From contig NZ_LDJI01000020.1 in assembly GCF_001431415.1 (NCBI RefSeq), positions 1 through 64,000 on the forward strand: a DNA stretch of 64,000 bases, in the 5' to 3' direction. This document shows positions 17,945 to 27,430 of the stretch, one piece after another. Every line of letters starts with the position of its first letter. Positions within the stretch are counted from its first letter, which is position 1. The DNA comes from Stenotrophomonas humi (GTDB lineage Bacteria; Pseudomonadota; Gammaproteobacteria; Xanthomonadales; Xanthomonadaceae). The notes under the pieces are model-generated. The model was given only the letters and a program-made list of their open reading frames with translations, was not told where the DNA came from and did not search any database. Made by a program: the position numbers and the translations under genes.

Positions 17945-19864
17945 ATGCATGTACTCCGTCCTGCGGTGCTGGGGTTTGCACTGATGACTGCCATGGGCAT
18001 GGCGAGCGCGGCACCGGATGTGCCAAAGGTGGACGCACGCGGCGTCACGATCAGCGAATCGGCGTATCCGGGCACGATTGTTCTGGACGTGGATGCCACC
18101 GATCTTGGCCAGCGCGTGTTCAAGGTGCGGCAGACGGTGCCGGTGCGCGGCGGACTGCAGCGTTTCCATTACCCGGCCTGGTTGCCGGGCAGCCATTCGC
18201 CCACCGGCCAGATCGAGAAACTTGCCGGCCTGGTCATCACCGCCAATGGCCAGCGCTTGGAATGGATGCGCGATCCGCTCGATGTCTACACCTTCAACGT
18301 GCAGGTGCCTGAAGGCGCCACCGAGCTGCGCATGGAGTACCAGTTCCTCAGTCCCACCGATTCGGCGCAGGGCCGCACGGTGATGACGCCGAACATGCTC
18401 AACCTGCAGTGGAATGCGATGGTGCTGTACCCGGCCGGGCATGCCGCGCATGCCATCACCTACCAGGCCAGTGCGCGCTACCCACAGGGATGGGAAGCGG
18501 CAAGCGCGTTGAGCGTGGCACGTCGCGAAGGCGACACCGTGCACTACGCGCCGACCAATCTGGAAATCCTGGTGGATTCCCCGGTATTCGCCGGCCGCTA
18601 TCACCGCACGATTGATCTTGCTGCGGCGGGTACCCGCCCGGTGCGCCTGAACGTGTTCGCCGATCGCGCCAAGGATCTGGAAGCCAAGCCCGAGCATATC
18701 GATCAACATCGCGCGCTGGTGACGCAGGCTCGCAAGCTGTTCGGCGCCGAGCACTACGATCATTACGACTTCCTGTTCGCTGTGACCAACCAGCTTGGTG
18801 GCATTGGCCTGGAGCATCAGCGTTCCAGCGAGAACAGCGAAGATCGCGACTACTTCAGCGGATGGGATGCAAAGGTCGGCAGCAGCGATCTGCTTGGCCA
18901 CGAGTACACGCATTCCTGGGATGGCAAGTACCGGCGCCCGGCCGACCTGGCCACGCTCAACTACAACGTGCCGATGCAGGGCAGCCTGCTGTGGGTATAC
19001 GAAGGCCAGACCCAATACTGGGGCAACGTGTTGACTGCGCGTTCCGGCATCCGCCCGCTGGACGCCTCGCGCGATGCACTGGCGCTGGTCGCAGCCACGT
19101 ATGCCGACAATCGTCCGGGTCTGGAATGGCGTTCGCTCGGTGACACCACCAACGATCCGGTCATCGCCCGCCGCAAGCCCAAGCCCTACCGTGGCTACCA
19201 GATGAGCGAGGACTACTACCAGGGTGGGCAGATGCTGTGGCTGGAGGCGGATGTGCGCATCCGCAAACTCAGTGGTGGCAAGCGCAGCCTGGATGATTTC
19301 GCCAAGGCCTTCTTTGGTCAGCACGACGGCCAGTGGGAACGCCCGGACATCTACACGTTCGAGGACGTGGCTGCGACGCTGGAGCAGGTGCAGCCCAGCG
19401 GCGACTGGGCGCAGTTCCTGGGTGATCGCGTGGAGCGCAGGCAGGGCCTGACCGGTGGTATCGAAGCCGCCGGCTGGAAACTGGTCTACAACGACAAGCC
19501 CAGCGCCTACTACAAGGCAATGATGAAGGGCCGTGGCGCCAACTTCATCTACTCGCTGGGCATGGCGCTGGACAGTGCCGGACGCGTGAGCGAAGTACGC
19601 TGGGACAGCGCCGCGTTCAACGCCGGCATCGGCAGCGGCATGCAGGTGCTGGCAGTCAACGACCTGCAGTACAGCGCCGACGAACTGGAAGAAGCCGTGC
19701 GTGCCACCAAGGAAGGCAAGCAGCCGATCCGCCTGCTGGTGAAGGAGATGGACGTGTACCGCACGCTCAGCATCGACTACCACGGCGGCCTGCGTTACCC
19801 GGCACTGGAACGCATCGAGGGCAGCACCGATTACCTGACGCCGATCCTCAGCGCGAAGAAGTAA
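17945..19864 (+). CDS. Secreted M61 family peptidase with PDZ domain
   Basis: The 639-residue zinc peptidase is exported (signal peptide, residues 1-23, ending ASAAP). The M61 zinc motif HEYTH is near residue 318 and the family sequence EGQTQYWG follows near 352. The C-terminal region has a PDZ-like fold with the expected Gly-rich loops near residues 535-625. M61 peptidases act on peptides with N-terminal Gly or Ala. The start at 17945 is preferred over longer frames because it yields the signal peptide. A second paralogue lies at 36197. Confidence 0.9.
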   Translation: MHVLRPAVLGFALMTAMGMASAAPDVPKVDARGVTISESAYPGTIVLDVDATDLGQRVFKVRQTVPVRGGLQRFHYPAWLPGSHSPTGQIEKLAGLVITANGQRLEWMRDPLDVYTFNVQVPEGATELRMEYQFLSPTDSAQGRTVMTPNMLNLQWNAMVLYPAGHAAHAITYQASARYPQGWEAASALSVARREGDTVHYAPTNLEILVDSPVFAGRYHRTIDLAAAGTRPVRLNVFADRAKDLEAKPEHIDQHRALVTQARKLFGAEHYDHYDFLFAVTNQLGGIGLEHQRSSENSEDRDYFSGWDAKVGSSDLLGHEYTHSWDGKYRRPADLATLNYNVPMQGSLLWVYEGQTQYWGNVLTARSGIRPLDASRDALALVAATYADNRPGLEWRSLGDTTNDPVIARRKPKPYRGYQMSEDYYQGGQMLWLEADVRIRKLSGGKRSLDDFAKAFFGQHDGQWERPDIYTFEDVAATLEQVQPSGDWAQFLGDRVERRQGLTGGIEAAGWKLVYNDKPSAYYKAMMKGRGANFIYSLGMALDSAGRVSEVRWDSAAFNAGIGSGMQVLAVNDLQYSADELEEAVRATKEGKQPIRLLVKEMDVYRTLSIDYHGGLRYPALERIEGSTDYLTPILSAKK

Positions 19865-19870
19865 TCGCCA

Positions 19871-19936
19871 GTGCCGAGCCCTGCTCGGTAGAGGCTTCAC
19901 CGGGAATGCCGCAGCGGAGCATGGCTCCGCTCTACC
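19871..19936. repeat. Inverted pair of SMAG-like GTAG palindromes
   Basis: The first hairpin is CCGAGC-CCT-GCTCGG (19874-19888) within GTGCCGAGCCCTGCTCGGTAG. The second is GCGGAGC-ATG-GCTCCGC (19914-19930) followed by TCTACC, i.e. GGTAGAGCGGAGC on the minus strand. This matches the GTAG-headed palindromes (SMAG) known in Stenotrophomonas, arranged head to head like a REPIN. It sits between convergent genes (the M61 peptidase and the amidase). Confidence 0.65.
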
Positions 19937-20077
19937 GGCCCGGTTGATATGCGCAATGGCGAAGCAGGCCCCGCACAAAGCCCGCATGCATCGTTCAACT
20001 GCATGCGGGCCTTGTCACCGCTGTTCCATCAGCTTCGCGGCAAACCTCGCTCCTGCAGCGCCGGATTCCAGCGCGTG

Positions 20078-21988
20078 TCAGTTCGCTATCTGCACATCAT
20101 CGATGTAGACGTTGAGGTCATACGCCGTATTGGCGTGATAGATCCAGATCGCATCGAGCTTGACGCTGGACGCGGTGATGCTGCCATCTCCACCGACCCA
20201 GGCGTTCCATTGCGCAGCGTCGCCCAGCGGCCAGGACACGTACGTCCACACGTTGGCCGCGATGGATCTGCTGGTCGAACGCTCGGTGCCGTCGCTGTCA
20301 TCGATGCCGACGCCCACGCTGGTGCCACTGCCACCGCTCCACACCCAGAAGCCCAGCACACCATTGTTGCGGTTCAACGCGGTGTTGCTGGCCGGCGTGC
20401 CGCTGCTGGAGAGCAGGCGGACCTCCCAAGCTGCGCTGTTTGCGGTGTCGTCCTTCAGCAGCACGCGCAGCGAGCAGCTGCCGTTCTTCTGCGTGGTGCA
20501 GTCACGTGTGGTGGTGGATGCGGTGCTGATGCCGGTGGTGCTGCCGGAATAGCTCGGGCTGGTGTCGAAGTGACCGACGCTGCTCTCGAAGCGGTCGAGG
20601 AACGTAGTGGTGCCACCACCGCTGCCGGGATTGATCAGTGCGTAGTACTTGGACCAGTTCCAGTTGATGCCCGGGTCCGTATGCGTCTGCCCGCTGTAGT
20701 GCTGGTGGCCCTTGATCTTGACGCTGGTGGGTAGCACGTTGATGCCGCTGCTGGCTGCACCGCTGTAGGCACTGGCGCAGCTGATGGCGCTGTATTTGGC
20801 GCAGAAGTTGCGCACCAATGCGGCCGATGCTTCGTACATCGCATTGGTGTACCACGAGCTGTTGTCGACGAAGCCTTCGTGCTCGATGCCCAGCGTGTAG
20901 CCGTTCTGGCTGCCCACATGCCAGGCGGTATGCGCGTCGCGCACCATCTGCGTGACCTGGCCATCGGATGAGCGGATGACATAGTGCGCACTCACCTGCG
21001 CGCTGGCGTTCTTGAACCAGGAAATGGTGCCGGCATAGCTGCCCTGCGTGGTGTGGATGGTCACCGCGCTGATCGCGGCCGAGCGCGTGGTGGAGTAGTT
21101 GGAAGCGGACGCGGCGCTCCAGATCGCCGGGCCGTAATCGGTACTCTGGATCGTGGCATCAAGCAGCGGGCTGACCTGGGTGCCAGCACGTGTCTGCAGG
21201 GTCTCGCTGAGCGGATCAATGCGGAACGTATCGGTTTCAACGCGGTCATTGGCAACATCCAACCGCACCATCGGTGCGCGCAGCATGACCAGGCGCGATG
21301 CATCGAACGCGTCTTCCCATGCGATGGCGCGCTCGGGCACCACGATGCCACGGTCATTCACACCACGGTCCTGTGTGAGCAGCACGTCGTAGGCAAAGCT
21401 GGTGCGCGCATAGTCGTCGATGCCACCGGCTTTCTGCGCGGTTGTCGTCGATGCGGGTGCAAAGCCTGCGTAGCGCATCAGTGCCGGGCGAATGGCCTCT
21501 GCTGACGGCGTACTACCGCGCCTGGCAGCAGGAAAGTCCTGACGGATCTGTGCATCCAGCAAGGCCGCCGCTGCGAGGATGTTGGTGGCCGGCTGCCTGC
21601 GTACGGCATCGGCGCTTACCCCGAGCAGGCGTGCGCCATCTTCGACCTGGTTGGCGAAGCCACCGCCGGCGTACAGGCCCATCACGCCCCATGACGGTGG
21701 CATGCGCAGATGTTCACTGTCCTGCGTAGCCGCCGGTTGCAGGTTCGACCAGCGACTCTGCACGTACGCCATCGCTTCCAGCGTACCGGCAGGAATGGCG
21801 GGGTACTGTCGATACGCTTGCTGGAAATAGCGTAGATACAGTGCGCGTTGTGGTGCGAGACGTGCTTCTTCGGCATTCAACTGCGTATCTAGGGCAGAAG
21901 CCTGGTTGAAGCTGGACTGTGCGAGTGCTGGTGCGGTCACGAGACTGGAGATGACGGCAGACAGCAGCACGGCGGCATGGCGATGCAT
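20078..21988 (-). CDS. Secreted multidomain N-acetylmuramoyl-L-alanine amidase
   Basis: This 636-residue protein has a signal peptide (about residues 1-22, ending ALAQ). Residues about 60-170 look lysozyme/transglycosylase-like (EAMAYVQSRW and WGVMGLYAGG). An Amidase_2/PGRP domain follows, with zinc ligands seen as TIHTTQG near residue 310 and HTDPGINW near 436. The C-terminal 170 residues form a beta-rich carbohydrate-binding-like domain. It would cut the amide bond between muramic acid and L-Ala, outside the cell or in the periplasm. The start could be 21988 or 21991. It may be a cell-wall-lysing enzyme aimed at competitors or at its own wall. Confidence 0.9.
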   Translation of the reverse strand: MHRHAAVLLSAVISSLVTAPALAQSSFNQASALDTQLNAEEARLAPQRALYLRYFQQAYRQYPAIPAGTLEAMAYVQSRWSNLQPAATQDSEHLRMPPSWGVMGLYAGGGFANQVEDGARLLGVSADAVRRQPATNILAAAALLDAQIRQDFPAARRGSTPSAEAIRPALMRYAGFAPASTTTAQKAGGIDDYARTSFAYDVLLTQDRGVNDRGIVVPERAIAWEDAFDASRLVMLRAPMVRLDVANDRVETDTFRIDPLSETLQTRAGTQVSPLLDATIQSTDYGPAIWSAASASNYSTTRSAAISAVTIHTTQGSYAGTISWFKNASAQVSAHYVIRSSDGQVTQMVRDAHTAWHVGSQNGYTLGIEHEGFVDNSSWYTNAMYEASAALVRNFCAKYSAISCASAYSGAASSGINVLPTSVKIKGHQHYSGQTHTDPGINWNWSKYYALINPGSGGGTTTFLDRFESSVGHFDTSPSYSGSTTGISTASTTTRDCTTQKNGSCSLRVLLKDDTANSAAWEVRLLSSSGTPASNTALNRNNGVLGFWVWSGGSGTSVGVGIDDSDGTERSTSRSIAANVWTYVSWPLGDAAQWNAWVGGDGSITASSVKLDAIWIYHANTAYDLNVYIDDVQIAN

Positions 21989-22368
21989 CATCGTGTGAAC
22001 CCCTAGGCTGTGGATCCCCTGTGGTTGCCGTTCTACGGGAGTGGCCGGGCCTGGAAGTGAAGGTTTCCACCCGTGATGGCGACAGTGCGCACCGGTCTGC
22101 AGTGCGGGAGTGATGCAGGTCACAACCTGACGTTGGATTTCTGCTGAGGCTTTGCGCCGATGCGGCGGGTGCGGGTACGTCGCCCGGGCAAGTGCGGCGT
22201 ACCCGGAGCTCTCAGCGGGTGCGTGGGCACTACGCAGGCTGGGATGTCATCCGAGCCTGCGGATTCACTGTTGATCCCGCTTGGGCCAGCGCCAGAGCCG
22301 CCTCGCCTTTGCCATGTACAAGGGACGGGATGGTTCCCGTTTGCATGGGGACGCTGGGTTTGCCCGCG
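21989..22368. other. 380-bp gap with the amidase promoter
   Basis: No gene was seen. The amidase start is at the left side, so its promoter must be here, read on the minus strand. The right side is the tail end of the minus-strand membrane-protein gene at 22369. A CRP/Clp-like palindrome at 22109-22124 is the only clear signal. Confidence 0.5.
22109..22124. promoter_or_regulatory. CRP/Clp-like site upstream of amidase
   Basis: AGTGA-TGCAGG-TCACA matches the TGTGA-N6-TCACA consensus in nine of ten arm positions. It is about 121 bp upstream of the amidase start. Clp, the Xanthomonadaceae CRP homologue, is known to control extracellular enzymes in relatives; control of this amidase is inferred. 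Confidence 0.5.
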
Positions 22369-24120
22369 CTACGTTCCCTGGCCAACGTGTGTTGCCTGCG
22401 GTCGACGTCGCTCCAGCCACCACAACAATGCGGCGACCAGTACGAAGGCGAGCAGCCAAGGCCAGCGCGGGCCGGGTACGTGAGTACTGCGGGTGGTGTC
22501 CTGGTGGGCGTTGCCACGCAATGCAAACGTTGCGTCGCGGGTCTGTTGTGCATGCAGGGCGCGTGCATCGCCGGGATTCAACAACAGCAAGGTCGCCTGT
22601 GCATCACCGGCGATGATGGTGTGCCAACCCGGTTGTGTCGGCCACCATCCACTGCAATTGTTGGCGTGCGGATCGGGCAGCAATGCGGTGCGGCTTCCAT
22701 CCGGCGCCAGCGCCTGCGTACCGGCTGGCAACCCGCACAGCGTTGTGCGTTCGCCGACCCAGCTCCAGGCGGGCAGCTGCGAAAGCGGTGCCGCTGGCAG
22801 GGGGCGCGCCAACACTGCCAGCACGCGGTTCCACAGTTCCGCGTGATGCGGCGCGTGCCCGGCGAGCACCAACGTGTAGCTGTCGCTGATCGGCAGCACA
22901 CCCAGTCGCCCCTGACCGATACCGCGCCAGCTGCCGACACCCGTACCGTCGGCAGCATGCAGCAAGGGCACGACATCGCTGCCGCCAGCAGTCACGTTGA
23001 AGCGTTCAAGCATCGGCACCGGAGTGCTTGTCTCGACGCTCTCCGCCGGGTCCGTGACCAGCTTCATGGGTGTGGTCTGCTCGCCGCCACGCACGTCCAG
23101 ACCCCACTCGCGCAGGGCGCGGCGTGCATTGCCGTCCAGCGGGCCGCCCATGCGCACCAGCACGCCAAGCCCGGCGCGCATCGCCGCGCCTATGCTGCCG
23201 CGTTGTGCCGAAGACAGGGCGGCGAGCCTGCGCTCGTCGAGCAACAGCAGATCGAGTTTGCCCAGACTGGAGGCATCCAGCGCGGCCGGCGCATCGCCCA
23301 GCTGCAGGCCACCGCCCACCTGGATGCCGGTCTGCAGCGTTGCGCCGGTATCAGCGGCCCAGCGTTGCAGATACTTCAGTTCCGGGCCGGGCGCCGCAGC
23401 CAACAGCCGCAGCGCCGGTGCGGCAACGGCGCGCACGCGCACCGGTACCGGCAAGTGATCCAGCACTTTGCCGTCGGCATCAAGCACGCGCAGGGTGAAG
23501 TGCACATCGCCAGCATCGCGTGTGCTGGATGCAAGACGTACGCGGCCGTCCTTGTCCGGCGCCGCGATATCGGCACGGTGGCCGGAAGGATCAAGCAGCT
23601 CGACGCGTACACCCGGCAGTCCCTGCACGCGGCTGCTCACTTCAAAACGCGCACCCGGCACCAGCAGCGGCGGTGCCTGCAGCTCAACCAATCCCTTGGG
23701 TGCGGGGTTTGTGATGATTCGCAATGCAGCGGGCAACGCGCTGTCGCGATCCCGCGCCGGCAAGCCTTCGCCAACGATGACCAACTCGCGTGTGCCCGGG
23801 TGCTGTCGCAAGGCGGTGGCCAGATCCGGTACCTGTGCAACGTCGGCCATCGCCGCCGCTTCCGGCAGACGCAGACGCGTGGCAGCCGGCACCTTGGCCA
23901 ACTCGGCCGCCGTGGCATCGCGCGTGGCGATGACCAATGTGCCGGCCTCAACCGGATGCGTGGGTGGAGACAGCGTCAGGTACAGCAACGCTGCAGCGGC
24001 TGTCTGCAGCAGCAACAGAACAGCAAGACGCAGACGCGGTGGACGCGGTGCCATGCACAGCCGCACGCTGGCGACCATCAAGGCCGCACCGATGATGGCG
24101 ATGGGCAACCAGCTCGTCAC
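22369..24120 (-). CDS. Membrane protein at end of MoxR/DUF58 gene run
   Basis: I do not recognise a named family. The 583-residue product starts at a GTG (24120) that overlaps the stop of the gene before it (GTGA). N-terminal hydrophobic segments lie at about residues 5-25 and 32-50, then a large extracytoplasmic region with beta-type sequence, and one last hydrophobic segment near residues 555-575 followed by a short Arg-rich tail. Similar proteins with a GATase-like or vWA-like core end Bat/DUF58 gene clusters in Proteobacteria. It is probably translated with the DUF4175-like gene, and part of the same envelope complex. Confidence 0.7.
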   Translation of the reverse strand: MTSWLPIAIIGAALMVASVRLCMAPRPPRLRLAVLLLLQTAAAALLYLTLSPPTHPVEAGTLVIATRDATAAELAKVPAATRLRLPEAAAMADVAQVPDLATALRQHPGTRELVIVGEGLPARDRDSALPAALRIITNPAPKGLVELQAPPLLVPGARFEVSSRVQGLPGVRVELLDPSGHRADIAAPDKDGRVRLASSTRDAGDVHFTLRVLDADGKVLDHLPVPVRVRAVAAPALRLLAAAPGPELKYLQRWAADTGATLQTGIQVGGGLQLGDAPAALDASSLGKLDLLLLDERRLAALSSAQRGSIGAAMRAGLGVLVRMGGPLDGNARRALREWGLDVRGGEQTTPMKLVTDPAESVETSTPVPMLERFNVTAGGSDVVPLLHAADGTGVGSWRGIGQGRLGVLPISDSYTLVLAGHAPHHAELWNRVLAVLARPLPAAPLSQLPAWSWVGERTTLCGLPAGTQALAPDGSRTALLPDPHANNCSGWWPTQPGWHTIIAGDAQATLLLLNPGDARALHAQQTRDATFALRGNAHQDTTRSTHVPGPRWPWLLAFVLVAALLWWLERRRPQATHVGQGT

Positions 24121-26279
24121 GGGCGCTCCTGCGGTGCCGCCAAGGCATCCAGATAACGACGGCCGGCAGCATCCGGCGCGTTGCGACGCGCGGGCGGGCC
24201 GAGTGGGCGTTGCAGTGCCGGCCACAACTGCTCGCGCAGACGTTGGCGGCAGGATTGGCAATCCGGTTGCTGGCGTACGTCATCAATGGCGGCGATCACA
24301 TCGAGTGGATCCGGCCAGGCCTGCGGGTGTGCATCCAGCCAACGCGACAGCGCATCCAGATCAACCTTGCCATCGTTGCTCGCCAGTGCCTGCCAGGCAT
24401 CGGCGACGATGTTGTCGCCGGGCGGTCGCGTCGCCAGTTGCAGGCCACGACTGCCCAGGCCATCGCGCTTGCCGGTCATGCGCCGGGCCATGTCGATGGG
24501 CGGCAAGGCGCTGCCGACGCGTGCCAGGTAGATGCGTTCGGCCTGCTGTACCTGTTTGATGAACCCCAGCGCCTTGTACGCATACGGCAATGCCAGGTCG
24601 GGATGGCCTTGGCGCAGATGGCCTTCGGATTGCCACATCTGATCGAGCGCGGCCTTGAGGATGGCGCGGGTCTGTGGATCGAGCAGGGTGGCTGCTTCGG
24701 CGTGATCGTGGGTGTGGCCGTACTCGGACAGCACGTCGGTGGCGCTGCCGAATACCGGTGCTCCCTCGCTGGTGGTGCTGTTGCCGTGATCGTGGCCGTC
24801 GTCGTGCGCGTGCTCATCGGCGTGGTCGTGGTCGTTGTCGGTATCGGCAGCCGGTGCGTCGCTGGTGGGCATGTCGCCGGTCGGTGGTGCCTTGGCGCCG
24901 CCTTCGGCTTCCTCGCCGAGGAACTGGCCATAGCGCAGGCGCAGGATGCGTTGATCCACGCCGATGGCGTCCGCGCGCTTGATGAAGGTTTCCGCATCCA
25001 GCGTGCCGCGCTGTTTCTGCAAGGCCTCGGCATCGATGATGATCTGCCGCTGGCTGCGGAAGTAGGCCGGCATCACCTTCTTGATCGCGCCTTCCAGCTC
25101 GCTGGTCTGGACTTCCTGTTCGCTGGGCAGGCGCAGGATCAGGCTGGCACTGCGCGCTTCCTGCGGCTGCGGGTTGCGGTTGTCGCGCACGGTCAGGCGC
25201 GCGACCAGCTCATCGCCCGGGCCGACACCCAACGCCGCAAGGTCCGCGCGGTAGGCAAAGCGCCGCGCGGTGGCTGGGCCAGTGCCGCTCAGGGTGAGTT
25301 GGCGCTGCTGGAACTCGATGTTCTCGCCACTGCCCTTGGCGGTGGTGATATCGAGCGTGGCGCCGGAATTGATGCCGAAATCATCGGTGGCTTCGAAGCG
25401 CAGCTGCCATTGGCGCTGGTTGGGCGTGGCCTGGTTGAGCGTCTGCGCCGGCTCCAGCACCTTCACCTGCGGCGGACGATCGGGCACCACGTCGAGCCGG
25501 TACGCGCGGCCCGGTGTGGCCAGCGCCGGCTCGGTGACGATGCGGTAAAGCCCCGGGCGTTGCAGTGCTTCACCGGCTTGCCAGTGCTCGCCATCGCGTT
25601 GCAGCGGCAGGCGCCGGCCATCATGGAACTGCAGCCAAGCCTGTTGTGGCTGCGGCGCGAACTGCAATTGCCAGTGCAGGCGGCTGCCCTGTACTGCGCG
25701 CACGTCGAGCTTTTCGCCCGCCGTGGCGGCCTGGCCGGTGTAGGCCGGCGGTGTGACCCGCAGGCGCGTGGCGCGCAGCGCCGGTGCCTGCGGATTGCTG
25801 GATGCCGCCCCGGTCGCGGCGACATCAACGTCTGTGCGGCTGGACGTGGCAGACGGCCACGCCACCGCACCGGCCGCGATCAACAGCGCGATGCCGGCGC
25901 ACAGCAGCAGGTGCTTCACCGGCCATGCCTGGCGAAGATCCGGCGCGTTCTCGCGCAGACGCTGTTGTACATGCCGTTGCTGACGCTGCTGCAGCGGATT
26001 CAACGCTGCCGGCGTGGCGAACAACAGGTCGGCGCTGTCCTCGAAGCGTGGATGCTCGTTGAGCCGTGTGACCAGCCACGCTCCATCCAGCCGACGCGCG
26101 CGCCACATCGCCAGCCCGGCGACGGCGAGCAGGCCAACGGTGAGTACCACTGTCGCCACATCCGTATCGGCGATGCGCCATGCCAGCAGCGCGAGTGCGA
26201 GTGCGATGGGCAGGCCGCCGAGCACGCTGATCGCCAGCACCCGGCGACGTGCCCGTTGCAGCAGCGGGTGCCGGCTCAT
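24117..26279 (-). CDS. DUF4175-like membrane protein with His/Asp-rich segment
   Basis: The 720-residue protein has N-terminal membrane helices (residues about 15-35, 42-60) and another near 125-140, then a long extracytoplasmic part. An unusual His/Asp-rich tract (DNDHDHADEHAHDDGHDHG) occupies residues about 479-500, with a second one, GHTHDHAEA, near 518-526. Such tracts can bind metal ions. It overlaps its upstream neighbour's stop and its downstream neighbour's start by 4 bp each. The DUF4175 link rests on position and layout as well as residues, so family naming is tentative. Confidence 0.75.
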   Translation of the reverse strand: MSRHPLLQRARRRVLAISVLGGLPIALALALLAWRIADTDVATVVLTVGLLAVAGLAMWRARRLDGAWLVTRLNEHPRFEDSADLLFATPAALNPLQQRQQRHVQQRLRENAPDLRQAWPVKHLLLCAGIALLIAAGAVAWPSATSSRTDVDVAATGAASSNPQAPALRATRLRVTPPAYTGQAATAGEKLDVRAVQGSRLHWQLQFAPQPQQAWLQFHDGRRLPLQRDGEHWQAGEALQRPGLYRIVTEPALATPGRAYRLDVVPDRPPQVKVLEPAQTLNQATPNQRQWQLRFEATDDFGINSGATLDITTAKGSGENIEFQQRQLTLSGTGPATARRFAYRADLAALGVGPGDELVARLTVRDNRNPQPQEARSASLILRLPSEQEVQTSELEGAIKKVMPAYFRSQRQIIIDAEALQKQRGTLDAETFIKRADAIGVDQRILRLRYGQFLGEEAEGGAKAPPTGDMPTSDAPAADTDNDHDHADEHAHDDGHDHGNSTTSEGAPVFGSATDVLSEYGHTHDHAEAATLLDPQTRAILKAALDQMWQSEGHLRQGHPDLALPYAYKALGFIKQVQQAERIYLARVGSALPPIDMARRMTGKRDGLGSRGLQLATRPPGDNIVADAWQALASNDGKVDLDALSRWLDAHPQAWPDPLDVIAAIDDVRQQPDCQSCRQRLREQLWPALQRPLGPPARRNAPDAAGRRYLDALAAPQERP

Positions 26280-27430
26280 GCCTGCCCCCGACGACGGCGG
26301 GCGCTGGCCATCCAGCGTTCAAGCAGGAACAGCAGCGCGATGGCGGCGATCAGCCACGGCGCCAGTTCGCGTGCCGGCTGCGGGTAGCTGGCTGCACCGG
26401 TGTCCGGCGTCATCGCTTCGGCAGCGGCGCGGCGAGGTGCGGGCAGCGGTTCCAGCAGCATCCGCAGCTGCTGCGGGAAACGCGCGTCCAGCAACGCGGG
26501 CATTGAGGCTGGATGCAGCACGCCGGTCCAGCGCCACCAGCGCTGGCTGTTGTGGGTGATCTGCTCCAGCAGCAGGTTGCCGGCGTCGTCATGCCACAAC
26601 GGCGTCCGTTGCGCGTCATGCGGAATCGGCAGCCGCGCATCAACCAGCAGCGTGCCGCCACGGTCGGCCCAGACCAGCAGCTCGGCAGGCAGCGGCTTGC
26701 TCGACAGCCACACCCGCACGGCGGGGTTGTCGGTGAAGGCCTGGGCATCATCGGCCGCGTTGAGTTCGGTATCGGGCTGCCACGCGTGGTTCAGCGCACG
26801 CAGATAGCGCAATGCGGCCTTGCCTTCGGCGTCGTGACGCACCTGCAACTGCGGTGCAGTGCGTGTTGTCGGCACTGCTTGTGCGCCGGCCGTTTCGATC
26901 ACCTGCCAACGCACCGCGCGCGACAACTGCGGACGTTGCGCATCCCAGCCATCGACCACCGAAGGAACGATCACCGTCAGCGGCGCTTCGGCTGGCAGCG
27001 TTGCATCCAGTTCGCGTAGCAGGCTGGCGATGGGCTGCTGCGCGGCCGGTGGCGTCGTGTCCGGCTCGATGCGCGGGAATGCCGGTGCCAGCCACAACCA
27101 ACGCGCTTCCGGCTCAGCGACAACGGCATGCGCCTTGTCCAAGGCCACGCCGGGCAGTACCGCGACGCGCGGCGTGGTATCGCGCAGGCCTTCCAGCGCC
27201 GGACGGGCCAGCAGCACCGCCAACAGCGCAAGCAGCAACAAACGCACCAGCAGCAGCGGCCATTCGTCGAAACGGATGCGGCGGCGCGGACGCGGCTTGG
27301 CCGACAGCCAGCGCAGCGCGGCGAAGTCGATCAGTTGCTGCTGGTCACGCCGCGCAAGGTGGATCAGCAATGGCAGCAGCAATGCCGCCAGCGCGAACAA
27401 ACCGGCCGGGAACAGCCACAGCAGGCTCAC
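26276..27430 (-). CDS. BatA-type membrane protein
   Basis: The 384-residue protein begins with the hydrophobic hairpin of the BatA N-terminal family: LLWLFPAGLFALAALLLPLLIHL then RRDQQQLIDFAALRWL and a second membrane segment near 60-80. The rest lies outside the cytoplasm, with a last helix near 350-370. It overlaps the DUF58 gene stop and the next gene start by 4 bp each. BatA/MoxR/DUF58 clusters are linked to assembly or maintenance of envelope protein complexes. Confidence 0.82.
   Translation of the reverse strand: MSLLWLFPAGLFALAALLLPLLIHLARRDQQQLIDFAALRWLSAKPRPRRRIRFDEWPLLLVRLLLLALLAVLLARPALEGLRDTTPRVAVLPGVALDKAHAVVAEPEARWLWLAPAFPRIEPDTTPPAAQQPIASLLRELDATLPAEAPLTVIVPSVVDGWDAQRPQLSRAVRWQVIETAGAQAVPTTRTAPQLQVRHDAEGKAALRYLRALNHAWQPDTELNAADDAQAFTDNPAVRVWLSSKPLPAELLVWADRGGTLLVDARLPIPHDAQRTPLWHDDAGNLLLEQITHNSQRWWRWTGVLHPASMPALLDARFPQQLRMLLEPLPAPRRAAAEAMTPDTGAASYPQPARELAPWLIAAIALLFLLERWMASARRRRGQA

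Noticed and set aside
17912..19987. 691-codon minus-strand frame opposite the M61 peptidase gene
   Set aside because: The plus strand has HEYTH and PDZ signals of M61 peptidases; the minus frame has no motif and is a shadow.
22192..26387. Long plus-strand frames opposite the Bat/DUF4175 genes
   Set aside because: Low-complexity Arg/Gln/Ala sequence with no signal or motif, and the minus-strand genes overlap in a strict operon pattern.
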